A stretch of 47,494 nucleotides of DNA from Planctomycetota bacterium (GCA_016179685.1 JACPCR010000096.1:1-47494); one strand, 5' to 3'; shown: positions 22,999-32,180, counted from the stretch's first letter. Program-made: numbers and translations. Notes: generated from the sequence alone by a model not told the origin.

Positions 22999-24330
22999 AT
23001 GAACGCTCCAGAAGTTTCGCCGGGCGACACGGGCTCTTCTTCTTCGGGATGCCCGGAGACCTCGACGTCGGCCGAGGAACACCCCCGGCCGGGCCGGGCC
23101 GTCCTCCATCCCACGATCCGTGCCGCCGGGTGGGTGAGCCTCTTCACGGACCTGGGTAGCGAGCTGATCTACCCCATTCTGCCGCTCTATCTCACGAGCC
23201 AGCTTCGGGCCAGCAAGAGCGTGCTCGGCCTCATCGAGGGATTGGCGGAAGGCACGCCCGCGATCGTCCGGCTCTTCTCGGGGTCCCTCTCCGACCGCGT
23301 GGCGAATCGCAAGGGGCTCATCTTCACCGGCTACGCCCTTTCCTCGCTGATGAAGCCCTTCATCGGGCTGGCCGGGTCTGCCTGGCAGGTGCTGCCCCTG
23401 CGGTTTCTGGACCGTGTCGGAAAGGGCATCCGGGGCGCCCCCCGCGACGCCCTGGTGGCGGACCATGCGGACCCCTCGCAATGCGGCTACGCCTTCGGCT
23501 ACCAGCGCGGCATGGACCACCTCGGGGCCATGCTCGGCAGCCTCCTCGCCTTCGTCCTCCTCGCTTGGCTCGACCTCACCCTGAGCCAGATAGTCCTTTT
23601 CTCCATCGTTCCGGGCCTGATCTGCCTCCTCGCCATTGCCCTGTTCATCCAGGAAGTCCCCGGCAGAAAAGTCCTCCCTGCGGCCACACGAAGGCCCATC
23701 TGGCCCGCCAGGGGTGAGCTCTCACCGGCCTATTACCGGTTTCTGGCCGCGGCTGGCCTTTTCGCCCTGGCCAACTCGAGCGATGCCTTCCTCCTCCTCC
23801 GCAGCCACCAGATGGGTGTGCCCGCCGCTGGGATACCCCTCCTCTGGGCGCTCCTCCACCTCGTCAAGACCTCTACCAGCGTCCTGGGCGGACGGCTGTC
23901 CGATCGCATCGGGCGGCGTCCCGTCCTGATCGCCGGATGGCTCTGGTACGGATTCGTCTATGCCGGATTCGGGCTCGCGCCCGCGTCCGCGTGGGCATGG
24001 ATTCTTTTCGCGCTCTACGGGCTCTTCTTCGGGCTCACCGAAGGAGCAGCAAGGGCTTACGTGGCCGACCTGGTGCCGAAGTCAACCCGCGGCAAGGCTT
24101 ATGGACTGCTCAGCATGACGGAGGGCCTCCTCGCGCTACCCGCGAGCCTTCTCTTCGGCCTTCTCTGGGAATGGCAGGATTCGCACGCCCCCCCGTTCGT
24201 CCTCTCCGGAATTCTGGCCGCCCTGGCCGCCCTCATCCTCGTGCAGCGCAATGACAAATCAGGTCCGCCTTCAGTTGCTGGAGGCCATCCTCGAGACCCA
24301 CGGGATAGGTTTGAGGCGACTGGAGGCTGA
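22999..24330 (+). CDS. Major facilitator superfamily transporter
   Basis: A 443-residue MFS permease. A polar N-terminal tail (about 38 residues) is followed by roughly ten to twelve hydrophobic segments. The loop 2-3 signature is present (SGSLSDRVANRKGLI), as are RFLDRVGKGIRGAPRDALVAD and a second-half LSDRIGRRPVLIAG. Together these resemble the drug/metabolite branch of MFS. Substrate unknown. The last 26 or so residues after LILVQR are polar and are encoded antisense to the end of pncB, with a 98-bp convergent overlap. It is divergent from the MBL gene and shares the inverted repeat at 22938-22982. Confidence 0.9.
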   Translation: MNAPEVSPGDTGSSSSGCPETSTSAEEHPRPGRAVLHPTIRAAGWVSLFTDLGSELIYPILPLYLTSQLRASKSVLGLIEGLAEGTPAIVRLFSGSLSDRVANRKGLIFTGYALSSLMKPFIGLAGSAWQVLPLRFLDRVGKGIRGAPRDALVADHADPSQCGYAFGYQRGMDHLGAMLGSLLAFVLLAWLDLTLSQIVLFSIVPGLICLLAIALFIQEVPGRKVLPAATRRPIWPARGELSPAYYRFLAAAGLFALANSSDAFLLLRSHQMGVPAAGIPLLWALLHLVKTSTSVLGGRLSDRIGRRPVLIAGWLWYGFVYAGFGLAPASAWAWILFALYGLFFGLTEGAARAYVADLVPKSTRGKAYGLLSMTEGLLALPASLLFGLLWEWQDSHAPPFVLSGILAALAALILVQRNDKSGPPSVAGGHPRDPRDRFEATGG

Positions 24331-25702
24331 GGACCCCTGCGGGAAGATGGCCGAGCTGCTCCCGGGTGCGACCTCTCGCCTGCTCGGTCGAGGGGAGGGC
24401 CTCAACCGCCTGCCCGCCCCGCAACACGGGTTCGAGGAGGTCCGTGCAGGCCGCGCCAGCGGGCAGCGGCCTCCGCTTGCCCGGGTCCGTCGGGTCCGTC
24501 ATCATGCCGCCCGGCCGCACCCCCCGCTCGACGTCATAGATCAGGTCTGCCAGGAACTGCTGGTCAGAATGGTAGCGGCGGACCTGCTGGAGGCCTGGAT
24601 TCGAGCCTTTGCCGATCTCCTCGGAGAGCTTGACCTTGTGTTGCCAGGGCCCGCCGGGCTCGCGTACCGCAGATAACTTGTACACTCCTCCCAGGGCAGG
24701 CTGGTCATGGCCCGTGACGAGCCTCGTGCCCACGCCCCAGACGGTGATGGGGGCATTCCGCTCCTTGAGGGAGGCGATCCGGTGCTCGTCGAGGTCGCCG
24801 CTGGCAATGATCTTGGCCTGTGGGAAACCGCCGTCATCCAGGATGCGGCGCGCTTCGAGGCCCAGCGAGGCCAGGTCGCCGGAGTCCAGGCGGATGCCGA
24901 TCATCTCGTGTCCTTGCTGGCGCAGCCATCGTCCGACCTCGACGGCCTTGGTTACGCCTTCGAGGGTGTTGTAGGTATCGACGAGGAACACGCAGTTATC
25001 GGGCATGGCTCTGGCGTAGGCGGCAAAGGCCTCACGCTCGTCGTCGAAGCACAGGACCCAACTGTGAGCGTGGGTGCCTTGGACGGGGATGCCAAAGAGT
25101 TTTCCGGCCAGGAGGTTCGAGGTGGCGTGGCAACCGCCGATATAGGCGGCGCGGCTTGCAGTCAGGGCCCCGTCGATCCCCTGGGCTCGGCGCAGGCCGA
25201 ACTCGAGGACCGCATCGCCCTTTGCGGCCAGGCAAACGCGTGCTGCCTTGGTCGCTATGAGCGTCTGAAAGTTGATGAAGTTCAGCAGCGGCGTCTCCAG
25301 TATCTGGCAGGCGACGATCGGACCCTGGATGCGCAGCAGCGGCTCGTGCGGGAACACCACAGTCCCCTCCGGAATCGCATCGAGATCGACCTTGAATGGC
25401 ATGCCCTCCAGGAAATCGAGAAATGCCTTCTCAAAAAGTGGCTTCCCACCGGGTCCGGTCAATCCCGCCAGGTAGGCTCGATCCTCGGACTCGAACCGCA
25501 GGCCCTGAAGGAACTCCACGGCGGTGGCGAGTCCGCAGGCGACGCCGAATCCGCCCTGGAACGGGTTGTTCCGATAGAAAAGATGGAAAACGGCCTCCTT
25601 GCGATTCATCCCGGACTTCCAGTAACCGTAAGCCATGGTGAGCTGGTAGAGGTCCGTGAGCAGCGCCAGCGATGGCCGATAGAGTGTTTTCAGTGTGTTC
25701 AT
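24233..25702 (-). CDS. pncB: Nicotinate phosphoribosyltransferase
   Basis: A 489-residue NAPRTase, a normal family length, converting nicotinate and PRPP to nicotinate mononucleotide in NAD salvage. Characteristic segments are LLTDLYQLTMAYGYWKSG at the N-terminus, FRNNPF-like LFYRNNPFQGGFGVACGL, GTHAHSWVLCFDDE, VDTYNTLEGV, IGIRLDSGDLASL, and a C-terminal YPVGLEDGLQQLKADLI. The typical C-terminus shows that the real end lies inside the 98-bp antisense overlap with the MFS gene. It is cytoplasmic and apparently monocistronic. The Shine-Dalgarno is weak and distant (AGGA, about 11 nt upstream). Confidence 0.95.
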   Translation of the reverse strand: MNTLKTLYRPSLALLTDLYQLTMAYGYWKSGMNRKEAVFHLFYRNNPFQGGFGVACGLATAVEFLQGLRFESEDRAYLAGLTGPGGKPLFEKAFLDFLEGMPFKVDLDAIPEGTVVFPHEPLLRIQGPIVACQILETPLLNFINFQTLIATKAARVCLAAKGDAVLEFGLRRAQGIDGALTASRAAYIGGCHATSNLLAGKLFGIPVQGTHAHSWVLCFDDEREAFAAYARAMPDNCVFLVDTYNTLEGVTKAVEVGRWLRQQGHEMIGIRLDSGDLASLGLEARRILDDGGFPQAKIIASGDLDEHRIASLKERNAPITVWGVGTRLVTGHDQPALGGVYKLSAVREPGGPWQHKVKLSEEIGKGSNPGLQQVRRYHSDQQFLADLIYDVERGVRPGGMMTDPTDPGKRRPLPAGAACTDLLEPVLRGGQAVEALPSTEQARGRTREQLGHLPAGVLSLQSPQTYPVGLEDGLQQLKADLICHCAARG

Positions 25703-25883
25703 GAGAGGGCTTTCCTGGGCAGGTTGCTGGCTTCAGACCGTAGGCCGTGGGCCATCAGGATTCAGGGCTCAGCCGTCAGTCCCAAGCCTACCGATTTCCC
25801 TTGATATCTTCCAAGGGCAATCTTGAAAACCCCACCGCCTTAGCCTACGATGCGAGCTGAACGCTGCCTTACTCCCTCTCACC

Positions 25884-25950
25884 GTCCCTACCGTAAGAAT
25901 CCTCCCATGTCCCAACGGGATCCCTATGGGAGGATTCCTCCGGGAGGGAC
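25884..25950. repeat. Nested inverted repeat
   Basis: GAATCCTCCCAT (25897-25908) pairs perfectly with ATGGGAGGATTC (25926-25937), and TCCC/GGGA pairs inside it. GTCCCT (25884-25889) and AGGGAC (25945-25950) form an outer pair. The TCCCTATGGGAGG core recurs near 14519-14531. Confidence 0.7.
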
Positions 25951-26094
25951 AAGTGCGGAAGCGGGACACTTCCCATGGGGGCAAGTCCGGGAGAACAGGT
26001 CCGGGATTACCAGTCCGGGAAACAGGGCGACTGCTCGGCCCATGCTGCAGGAGGTTCCCACGATTATTGAATCGTGATGAGCGAAAACTTTTGA

Positions 26095-26151
26095 CCACGG
26101 ATGCCGCGGATGCTACGGATAAGAGGAAAAAGAAATCCGCGCCATCCGCGG
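26095..26151. repeat. Imperfect 18-bp inverted repeat (CGCGGAT type)
   Basis: The left arm CCACGGATGCCGCGGATG and the right arm AATCCGCGCCATCCGCGG pair at 15 of 18 positions across a purine-rich loop. It lies 48 nt upstream of the small unknown gene at 26199. Confidence 0.6.
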
Positions 26152-26198
26152 TTAGCCTCCTTCCCATGGTTCATGTATTGAAATTTCGGAGACTGTTC

Positions 26199-26615
26199 AT
26201 GAATCCATCTGCCAAGGATGCGGCCTCTCGATCGAGCGCCCTCGAGGCCTGGGTTCAGGGGGCCAGGCCCAAACTGTCCGAGAACCGGCTTTGCCAGGGC
26301 GACCTCGACGAGTTGCAGGCCATCGCGGCCGCCCGCGGGAAAAAGATTCGCCAGCGCCTTCTCTACCTCCATGCCCAGACGCCGAGCATAGCCTCGGGCC
26401 TGATCGCTGCCGCGCTTCACGAGCCCATCGAGGGCGGCGTGCAGCAGATCGACCCGGGCGCGCCCGACCTTCCATACCGAAACGTGCATGATGCAATCCG
26501 CGACGGCTGGCAGGTGATCCATTTCCCCCTTCAGACCGCGCCGTTCGATGACCGCGAGATCGACATCCTGGGTTACGAGTTCATCCTTCAAAAACTGGAG
26601 GAATACAATGCCTGA
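26199..26615 (+). CDS. Small protein of unknown function coupled to a PhyH gene
   Basis: A 138-residue, probably soluble protein that I do not recognise. It begins MNPSAKDAASRSSALEAWV, has a helical charged middle (ELQAIAAARGKKIRQRLLYL), a conserved-looking HDAIRDGWQVIHFPLQTAP, and ends GYEFILQKLEEYNA. No catalytic motif or membrane span is seen. The start at 26199 has GGAG 7 nt upstream. The stop overlaps the downstream PhyH start by 8 bp, and the PhyH ribosome site (GGAGGA) lies within this gene's last codons, so the two are translated together. A role tied to the dioxygenase is likely but unproven. Confidence 0.7.
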   Translation: MNPSAKDAASRSSALEAWVQGARPKLSENRLCQGDLDELQAIAAARGKKIRQRLLYLHAQTPSIASGLIAAALHEPIEGGVQQIDPGAPDLPYRNVHDAIRDGWQVIHFPLQTAPFDDREIDILGYEFILQKLEEYNA

Positions 26616-27429
26616 ATGGACTCTTCTGAACGATGAACAAGTGATGGATTTCATCATCCGCGGCTACCACGTGGTGGCGACGAGCCTCCCCGCGGAGTTC
26701 CATAACGCCATCGATGCAAAATTGACCGCGATGAACGAGAACCCGGGCAACGAAATTCTGGACGTGCTCCCGGAGCTCCACCAGGTCTATGCCGACCCGA
26801 ATGTCCGTGGGGCGCTCGTGAGCCTGTTGGGGCCGGACGTGCAGATGCACGAGCATCGGCATTGGCACATGATTCCTGCAGGCCGGTCCAGCCAGGGCTG
26901 GCATCAGGACGGCCTCAACGAACGACACCATCATGTCCGAGTCGTCCTGGCCATGTACTACCCCCAAGACGTGACGGCCGAGATGGGTCCGACGGTCATC
27001 GTGCCCGGGACGCATTTCCGCAACTGCCCGACGGAGCGCATGGCCACCTACGCCAACATCCGCGGCCAGGTCGCACTCACGGTCAAGGCCGGCACGGTCG
27101 CCATCACCCATTACGACCTTTGGCATGCGGGCACGCGCAATCGCAGCACGCGGCCGCGCCACATGCTCAAGTTCCTCTTCAGCCGCGGCGCCGACCCGGA
27201 AGCCCCGAGCTGGAATCATGATCCGGGGGCCGCATTCGAGCTGGCCGCCCGCAAGCTCACGTTCGAGCGTTCGGTGAGCAACGGGCAATCCGACTATTAC
27301 AAGGAACAGGAACTGCGCCGGGAGATGTGGGAGCACATGCTCGGCAAGGCCCCTCGGCGGCGGCTCACGCCCAGCCACAGCACGAAGAACATCGCCTCGG
27401 CCAAGCGCACGGCCCCCCAGGCCTCGTAG
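26608..27429 (+). CDS. Phytanoyl-CoA dioxygenase (PhyH) family protein
   Basis: A 273-residue Fe(II)/2-oxoglutarate-dependent oxygenase. The iron-binding HxD is WHQDGLN, with a distal His in HYDLWHAGTRNRS followed by Arg residues for 2-oxoglutarate. The double-stranded beta-helix core contains EMGPTVIVPGTH, a standard PhyH feature. It should hydroxylate an unknown small molecule in the cytoplasm. The start at 26608 is fixed by GGAGGA 4-6 nt upstream, and it overlaps the preceding small gene by 8 bp. The C-terminal 25 residues are basic and low-complexity. It converges on the CBM9 protein with no spacer (stop codons abut at 27429/27430). Confidence 0.88.
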   Translation: MPEWTLLNDEQVMDFIIRGYHVVATSLPAEFHNAIDAKLTAMNENPGNEILDVLPELHQVYADPNVRGALVSLLGPDVQMHEHRHWHMIPAGRSSQGWHQDGLNERHHHVRVVLAMYYPQDVTAEMGPTVIVPGTHFRNCPTERMATYANIRGQVALTVKAGTVAITHYDLWHAGTRNRSTRPRHMLKFLFSRGADPEAPSWNHDPGAAFELAARKLTFERSVSNGQSDYYKEQELRREMWEHMLGKAPRRRLTPSHSTKNIASAKRTAPQAS

Positions 27430-29685
27430 TTACCGAAATACGAGCGTGCCGAAGTGCTTCGGGTAACGGAAGCCGTAAGACTCGTACATGAAGCTCCACG
27501 TGGAAAGGCCGTTCAGATTGCGGCAGAACTGCGCGCCCCAGCGATCGCCCGGCTTCGGCGTCCCACCCAGGTTCTTGAAGGGGATTCGGGCCTCCAGCAC
27601 GCTCTGCTTCTCCTGGACGGCGACCTGGAACTCGAGGCCTGAATGCCAGCCGGTCCCTGCTCCCAGCATCGAGCCGAATCCGGCATAGTGGTTGTCGAAA
27701 TACCATCCCTGGAGATTGGGCACGATCTGCAGGTAGCTGTCCCGGTCCCGTTCCGGGTCCAGGCAGATTTCCAGGCAGGGGAGTCGCCAGGCGTAGGCGG
27801 CTCGCTCACCCGGCTTGTGGCCGGACTCATCGGCCGGAAATTTTGGCGGCTGGCCGTGGTGGAGCACGGCCCCGATGTAGAGGTGCGTGTCGTCGTAAAG
27901 CGCCCGCACCTCGGTCTGTTCCTCCTCGGGCGCGACGGGCGTGCGCGGGTCCGGGTTCTTCTTCGACGGGCCGCTCTGGCGGTAGAGGACGAACGGGCGA
28001 AGGACATCGGCGTCGACCCACGCCGCGTCGTCGAGGCGGCCGTCAAGGGCCACTGCGCCGGTGCGCCGTCGTGCCACGCCCTCCTTGTAGCCGTGCTCGA
28101 CCATGGCCGCGTGGAAGGTCTCGCGTTCTTCGAGGGCAGCCGATTCCCCCCAGCTTTCACCCCGCAGGAGGCGCTGGGACAGCTCGGATTCCCGCGCCAG
28201 GGCGGAACGATCGAGGTGCGGCTTCAAGGCGTCGTATTTCGCCCGCAGGGTGCGTAGGGATTCCTCGAGCTGCTTCCGGGCCTCGGGGCTCGGCAAGAAA
28301 GAGGCCGCGTCGCGCTCCCGATTCCAGGTCGTCACGTAATCATACAGCACGCGGTAGACTTCCGGCTGACGGCCGGCGAGTTCCCGGCACGCCAGTTTCA
28401 GGGAACGCTCCGGCTGGTAGGCCTCCGGATTCCAAAGATAATCGTAGACGGTGACGCGGGTGACGGGCGTACCGCGCTCCGGAAACACGGTTTCCACCGC
28501 TTGCCAGAGGTCCGCCGGCCGGCCGTGGTAGGCCCAGAGGTCGCCCCCGCGGGGATAGTTGTCATAAATCTGGGCGGAGGGGCCGGTCAGGCCGAGCACC
28601 TCCTGAGCGTGCGTCACGCAGGCCAAAGGAATGGCCGTCGAAAGCACCTCCTGCCCGCAGAAGCTCAGCCCCATGCCCGCCGGGAGGCCCCCGGCCGCCT
28701 TGAGGCCACGCCCGTACTCTTCCAGATCGTGGGCGTTGGTCCAATAGGGCTGGGGCATGAAGAAGACCCGATTGCCGTCGTCCCATGAGCGGATGGCCTG
28801 GAAGAGGGCCGTGAGGAACTGGACTTGAGCGGCGAAGTAATTGCCGCCGAATTTTTCGGCCGTCGCCGGCGTCATCGCCCGAGTGGTGTCGTCATACTTG
28901 ATCACGAATTCCCGGATGCCCTGCTCGTAGCCCTTGCGGGCCTCGGCCAGGATGCCGGACTGCCACTCGGGATGCGCCAAGTCCAGGGACTTCACGTGTT
29001 GGACCCACGCCCCGGCCGTGCGGAAGACCTCGGCGAAGCGGCCCTCGCCCCCCTTGTAGAACCAGGAGTAATTGGCCTTGAACCGGTGCTCCCAGACGAG
29101 GGGACGCTTGTTGCCCCGGCCCCGGAAGCGGGGCCAGTCGGAAACGCTGCCGCAGCGGAGGTAATGGATGCCGTCCCTTTCCGCGGTGATTTGGCGCAGG
29201 CTCTGCATCGCCCAGAAGTCTCCTGAAGGCGTATTCCCAGCCAGAAGAACGAGCGTGCCGCCTTCGTTTTCCGGATCGGGCCCCACGTGAAGTTGATAGG
29301 CCTCGGGCCCGTGACCGCTCGCGGCGGCAGGGAATCTCGCCTGCCCCATGGCTCGAGCCGCCGCCGGGTTGCGCTCCGGCCCGCCGACGATAACCCGCGC
29401 GGGCCTTTTCCCGCGGCTGTTCCCGAGCAGCTCCCCCACCTGGGTCTTCACCGTCAGCAGAGCGCCATAGTCGCCGGGCGGCATGATCACCGTCAGCTCA
29501 CCGACCTCGATCATTTCGTCCCGGAATGTCTCCGCTTGAGGCGTCGGGACAATAGCCAACTCCAGCCCGTCGCCGATATACTGGGGGACGAGGGACTGCA
29601 CCGGCTCGGTCTCACCGCCCCACGCGGCCACGAGCCCTATCCCAAAGAGAGGCAACAGCATGTGGGCGACCATCGTGCGATGCAT
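27430..29685 (-). CDS. Secreted GH84/GH20-like hexosaminidase-type protein with C-terminal CBM9-like domain
   Basis: A 751-residue protein with signal peptide (MLLPLFGIGLVAAWGG). An N-terminal alpha/beta domain reads like those of beta-N-acetylhexosaminidases (GNTPSGDFWAMQSLRQI, about residues 150-166). A barrel follows with a paired Asp motif in FVIKYDDTTRAM, as in GH84 catalytic DD. The C-terminal 200 residues form a CBM9-like beta-sandwich: LDGRLDDAAWVDADVL, ALYDDTHLYIGAVL, LEICLDPERDRDSYLQ, LEARIPFKNLGG. It probably cleaves or binds aminosugar-containing glycans outside the cytoplasm; the GH84 assignment is tentative. AGGAGA lies 6 nt before the ATG. Its first 26 nt overlap, head to head, the start of the heparinase-like gene at 29660. 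Confidence 0.8.
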   Translation of the reverse strand: MHRTMVAHMLLPLFGIGLVAAWGGETEPVQSLVPQYIGDGLELAIVPTPQAETFRDEMIEVGELTVIMPPGDYGALLTVKTQVGELLGNSRGKRPARVIVGGPERNPAAARAMGQARFPAAASGHGPEAYQLHVGPDPENEGGTLVLLAGNTPSGDFWAMQSLRQITAERDGIHYLRCGSVSDWPRFRGRGNKRPLVWEHRFKANYSWFYKGGEGRFAEVFRTAGAWVQHVKSLDLAHPEWQSGILAEARKGYEQGIREFVIKYDDTTRAMTPATAEKFGGNYFAAQVQFLTALFQAIRSWDDGNRVFFMPQPYWTNAHDLEEYGRGLKAAGGLPAGMGLSFCGQEVLSTAIPLACVTHAQEVLGLTGPSAQIYDNYPRGGDLWAYHGRPADLWQAVETVFPERGTPVTRVTVYDYLWNPEAYQPERSLKLACRELAGRQPEVYRVLYDYVTTWNRERDAASFLPSPEARKQLEESLRTLRAKYDALKPHLDRSALARESELSQRLLRGESWGESAALEERETFHAAMVEHGYKEGVARRRTGAVALDGRLDDAAWVDADVLRPFVLYRQSGPSKKNPDPRTPVAPEEEQTEVRALYDDTHLYIGAVLHHGQPPKFPADESGHKPGERAAYAWRLPCLEICLDPERDRDSYLQIVPNLQGWYFDNHYAGFGSMLGAGTGWHSGLEFQVAVQEKQSVLEARIPFKNLGGTPKPGDRWGAQFCRNLNGLSTWSFMYESYGFRYPKHFGTLVFR

Positions 29686-32128
29686 GGGAGTTCTCCTGAT
29701 CTCCTGGGTCTCCGCCGCCTCCGGAGAGGAATCCAGGGCCTGCTGGTGGCTGCGCCAGGACGCGGTCGAGCCGATAGCGGACCTTCAAAACCATGCCGGG
29801 CCCGGGCAGCCGGCGCAGTTCACGGACCGGCTGGGCGGCCTGACGGCGACGGTGGAGGGCGATGCGATCGTGATTCGGGGCCCCCTCGAGCCGGGCATCT
29901 GGCGTTTCGACTATACCACCTTTGACGGGCAATTCGACATGAAGCGACTTTACGTCGCTCCGAACACACCGGTGAATCCTGACCCCGGCAGCCTCGGGAG
30001 TCGGGGACTCCAACGCCGTTTCGGAGACGAGTATGCCACGGCGACGGGGCCCTGGGAGATTTATGATCACTGGCGCGTGCCTACCGCCCGTGTCTCCCTG
30101 GACGGCCAGCACGTTTACACGAACTGGTTCGACCTGCCGAGCCTGGAGGACCAGGCGGCGGGCCGCGTGGTTGCGAGCTTCGCCTTGGACGTCCTTGAGC
30201 GCGGCGAGCATGCCATTCGCATCGCTTTCGCCCCGTTCCGGTACAACACCCGCGCCCATCGGTCGGACCGGCCCAACCAGGCCAAGGTGGAGGAGGAGCC
30301 CAACCCGCTGACGCCCGGCCAGGTCGCCTGCATCGCCATCGGGCGCGATGAGCGCGAGCGCAGCCTCCGGCCCGTACGACTCAAACCCGATCTGGCAGGG
30401 AAGCATCCCCGGCTTTCGGGCCATCCCGACGCCGATCCTCCGGCTGGCGCTGTCCCCCTGGACGACCCGAAGGTCCAGGAATTTCTCATCTCGCTCGATC
30501 CGGACCGCGGCGAAATCTGGGAATATTCCCTGAGCGAGGAGTCCATGGCGTCGGACAACGACATGGACATGGGCAAGCATCTCACGGGAGCGGCGCGCCA
30601 CTATGATCAGATTGTGAATACGCTGAGCCCGGGGGCCCGGAAGGCGGTGGACGAGATGTTCATCAAGCGGGCCGGAGGCTTCTACACCTTCTGCGTGTTC
30701 CAGCGGAACTACCATCCGACCGGCTACGCGCAGAACCATGCCGCGTGCGCCCAGGCGGGGCTGCTTTTCGCCGGGCTGGCCTTCGACGGCCCCCTCGGCC
30801 AGAAGTGGCTCGATTGGTCCGTCGCCTTGCTGTCCAAGCGCGTCGAGCTGCTCGGCCGTGACGGCTCGGTCGAGTTCATGAACGAGGGGCGCGGCTACGG
30901 GCTCGGCTTCTGGCAGGGACCGGTGGACGCGCTCCGGCAGGCCGCCGGAATGGACCTCGCCACGGGCCCGTTCTTCGAGAACGAGTGGCGTTACGCCATG
31001 CACCAGAGCCCCGCCTTCGCTCTTTATGCCTATGCCCGGTATCCCGTGGCGGTCCCCGCAGGCGTCACATCGGAAAACCTCCCTACGGACTGGCTCTTCG
31101 ACGACTGCGGCCAGCTTTATCTCCGATCGGATTGGTCCGACAAGGCCTACCGGGCGCGCTTCTGGTGCGGGCCGCCCCTGGGCCGGGCGGGGACGGCTTC
31201 GGCCAAGCGCTACAACTTCGCCCACTTCCAGGTCAACCAGGGCTCGTTCACTCTGGCCCGCGGGGCGTCCGAGATTCTTCTCGAGCCGAGCGCCACACGG
31301 GACTACCGGAAATCGGCCACCGGCGCGAACTGCATCCTGGTCAACCAGACGGACCAATGGGGCGGGGGCCAGGTCTGGTTTCCCCGAGTCACCCCCGAGC
31401 AGTGCGGGCGCGTGACCTTCTTCGCGGATGGCGATCTGCTCTCCTGGGCGCGAGGGGAGCTTCAGGGCGCTTACCCGCCCGAAGCACGCCTGCGCGAGAT
31501 GTCGCGGCTCGTCGTCCACCTCAAACCGGACCATTTTCTCGTTTTCGACCGGATTCAGGCGGAGGGGCCCATCGAGGCCGAGTGGCGCTATCACGCCGCC
31601 TTCATCGAGCCGCAGGATGACCCCGCGCGCTTCCAGTGCTTCGGATTCCGGCAGCAGGCCGGAGGCAAGACGCCGGAGGATGCCTTCGTGAAGGACCCGG
31701 AGGCCCGACTGCATGCGGCCTTCCTTCACCCGCAGGGACTGCGGCCCGGCATCGGAGTCACCGAGATGTTCTTCCGATGGAAGCCGGGCAGGCCCACGAA
31801 GCACATGAGGGTCGTTCAGAAGGCCGAGGCCGGCCCACTCCAGCTTCTTTCTGCCTTCGGACCTGACCTCGAATTCAAGCCGGAGGGGTCAGGATTCGCA
31901 TGGACTCGCGGCGACGCCCAGTGGAGCATCCAGGTCGGGCCCGGAGCAACCGGGCCGATCCGTTCCGACGGCCTCTTCACCGCCTGTGTCCGACACGGGC
32001 CGAGAAAGCGCGCGGAAATTGCCGTCTGGGGCGCTTCTGCGCTTTCCTTCGACGGAGTCGAAATCGCCTGCAAGAAGCCCGATTTCTTCGCTCGAGTGCA
32101 GGATGGAAAGGTGGTCCCGGAACGTTGA
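29660..32128 (+). CDS. Secreted heparinase II/III-family (polysaccharide lyase-like) protein
   Basis: An 822-residue protein with signal peptide (MWATIVRCMGVLLISWVSAA). A mixed N-terminal domain is followed by a helical toroid (about 270-460) with Asn-His in GYAQNHAACAQAGLLF. The beta-sandwich carries NFAHFQVNQGSFTLARGA, matching the His-containing strand and loop of heparinase II/III-like lyases. These enzymes cleave uronic-acid-containing polysaccharides by beta-elimination, typically outside the cytoplasm. The start at 29660 is supported by GAGAGG 7 nt upstream and by a better signal peptide n-region than ATG 29684. The 5' ends of this and the opposite-strand gene overlap by 26 bp. A repeat element follows its stop. 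Confidence 0.82.
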   Translation: MWATIVRCMGVLLISWVSAASGEESRACWWLRQDAVEPIADLQNHAGPGQPAQFTDRLGGLTATVEGDAIVIRGPLEPGIWRFDYTTFDGQFDMKRLYVAPNTPVNPDPGSLGSRGLQRRFGDEYATATGPWEIYDHWRVPTARVSLDGQHVYTNWFDLPSLEDQAAGRVVASFALDVLERGEHAIRIAFAPFRYNTRAHRSDRPNQAKVEEEPNPLTPGQVACIAIGRDERERSLRPVRLKPDLAGKHPRLSGHPDADPPAGAVPLDDPKVQEFLISLDPDRGEIWEYSLSEESMASDNDMDMGKHLTGAARHYDQIVNTLSPGARKAVDEMFIKRAGGFYTFCVFQRNYHPTGYAQNHAACAQAGLLFAGLAFDGPLGQKWLDWSVALLSKRVELLGRDGSVEFMNEGRGYGLGFWQGPVDALRQAAGMDLATGPFFENEWRYAMHQSPAFALYAYARYPVAVPAGVTSENLPTDWLFDDCGQLYLRSDWSDKAYRARFWCGPPLGRAGTASAKRYNFAHFQVNQGSFTLARGASEILLEPSATRDYRKSATGANCILVNQTDQWGGGQVWFPRVTPEQCGRVTFFADGDLLSWARGELQGAYPPEARLREMSRLVVHLKPDHFLVFDRIQAEGPIEAEWRYHAAFIEPQDDPARFQCFGFRQQAGGKTPEDAFVKDPEARLHAAFLHPQGLRPGIGVTEMFFRWKPGRPTKHMRVVQKAEAGPLQLLSAFGPDLEFKPEGSGFAWTRGDAQWSIQVGPGATGPIRSDGLFTACVRHGPRKRAEIAVWGASALSFDGVEIACKKPDFFARVQDGKVVPER

Positions 32129-32180
32129 GGGCAGGGCAGCGGGAAGTGGGCAGAAGGTGACCAGGGACAAGGGGAAGCCA

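Larger units (their letters stand above)
25703..26198. other. Intergenic stretch with two inverted-repeat elements
   Basis: This 496-nt gap holds no supported gene. It has a nested inverted repeat at 25884-25950 and a second imperfect one at 26095-26151. Open frames through it are of poor protein quality and continue into the 26199 gene without a ribosome site. Confidence 0.65.

Noticed and set aside
29612..31804. 730-codon minus-strand ORF opposite the heparinase-like gene
   Set aside because: Antisense shadow; the true minus-strand gene in this area ends its reading at 29685 in another frame with a signal peptide and ribosome site.
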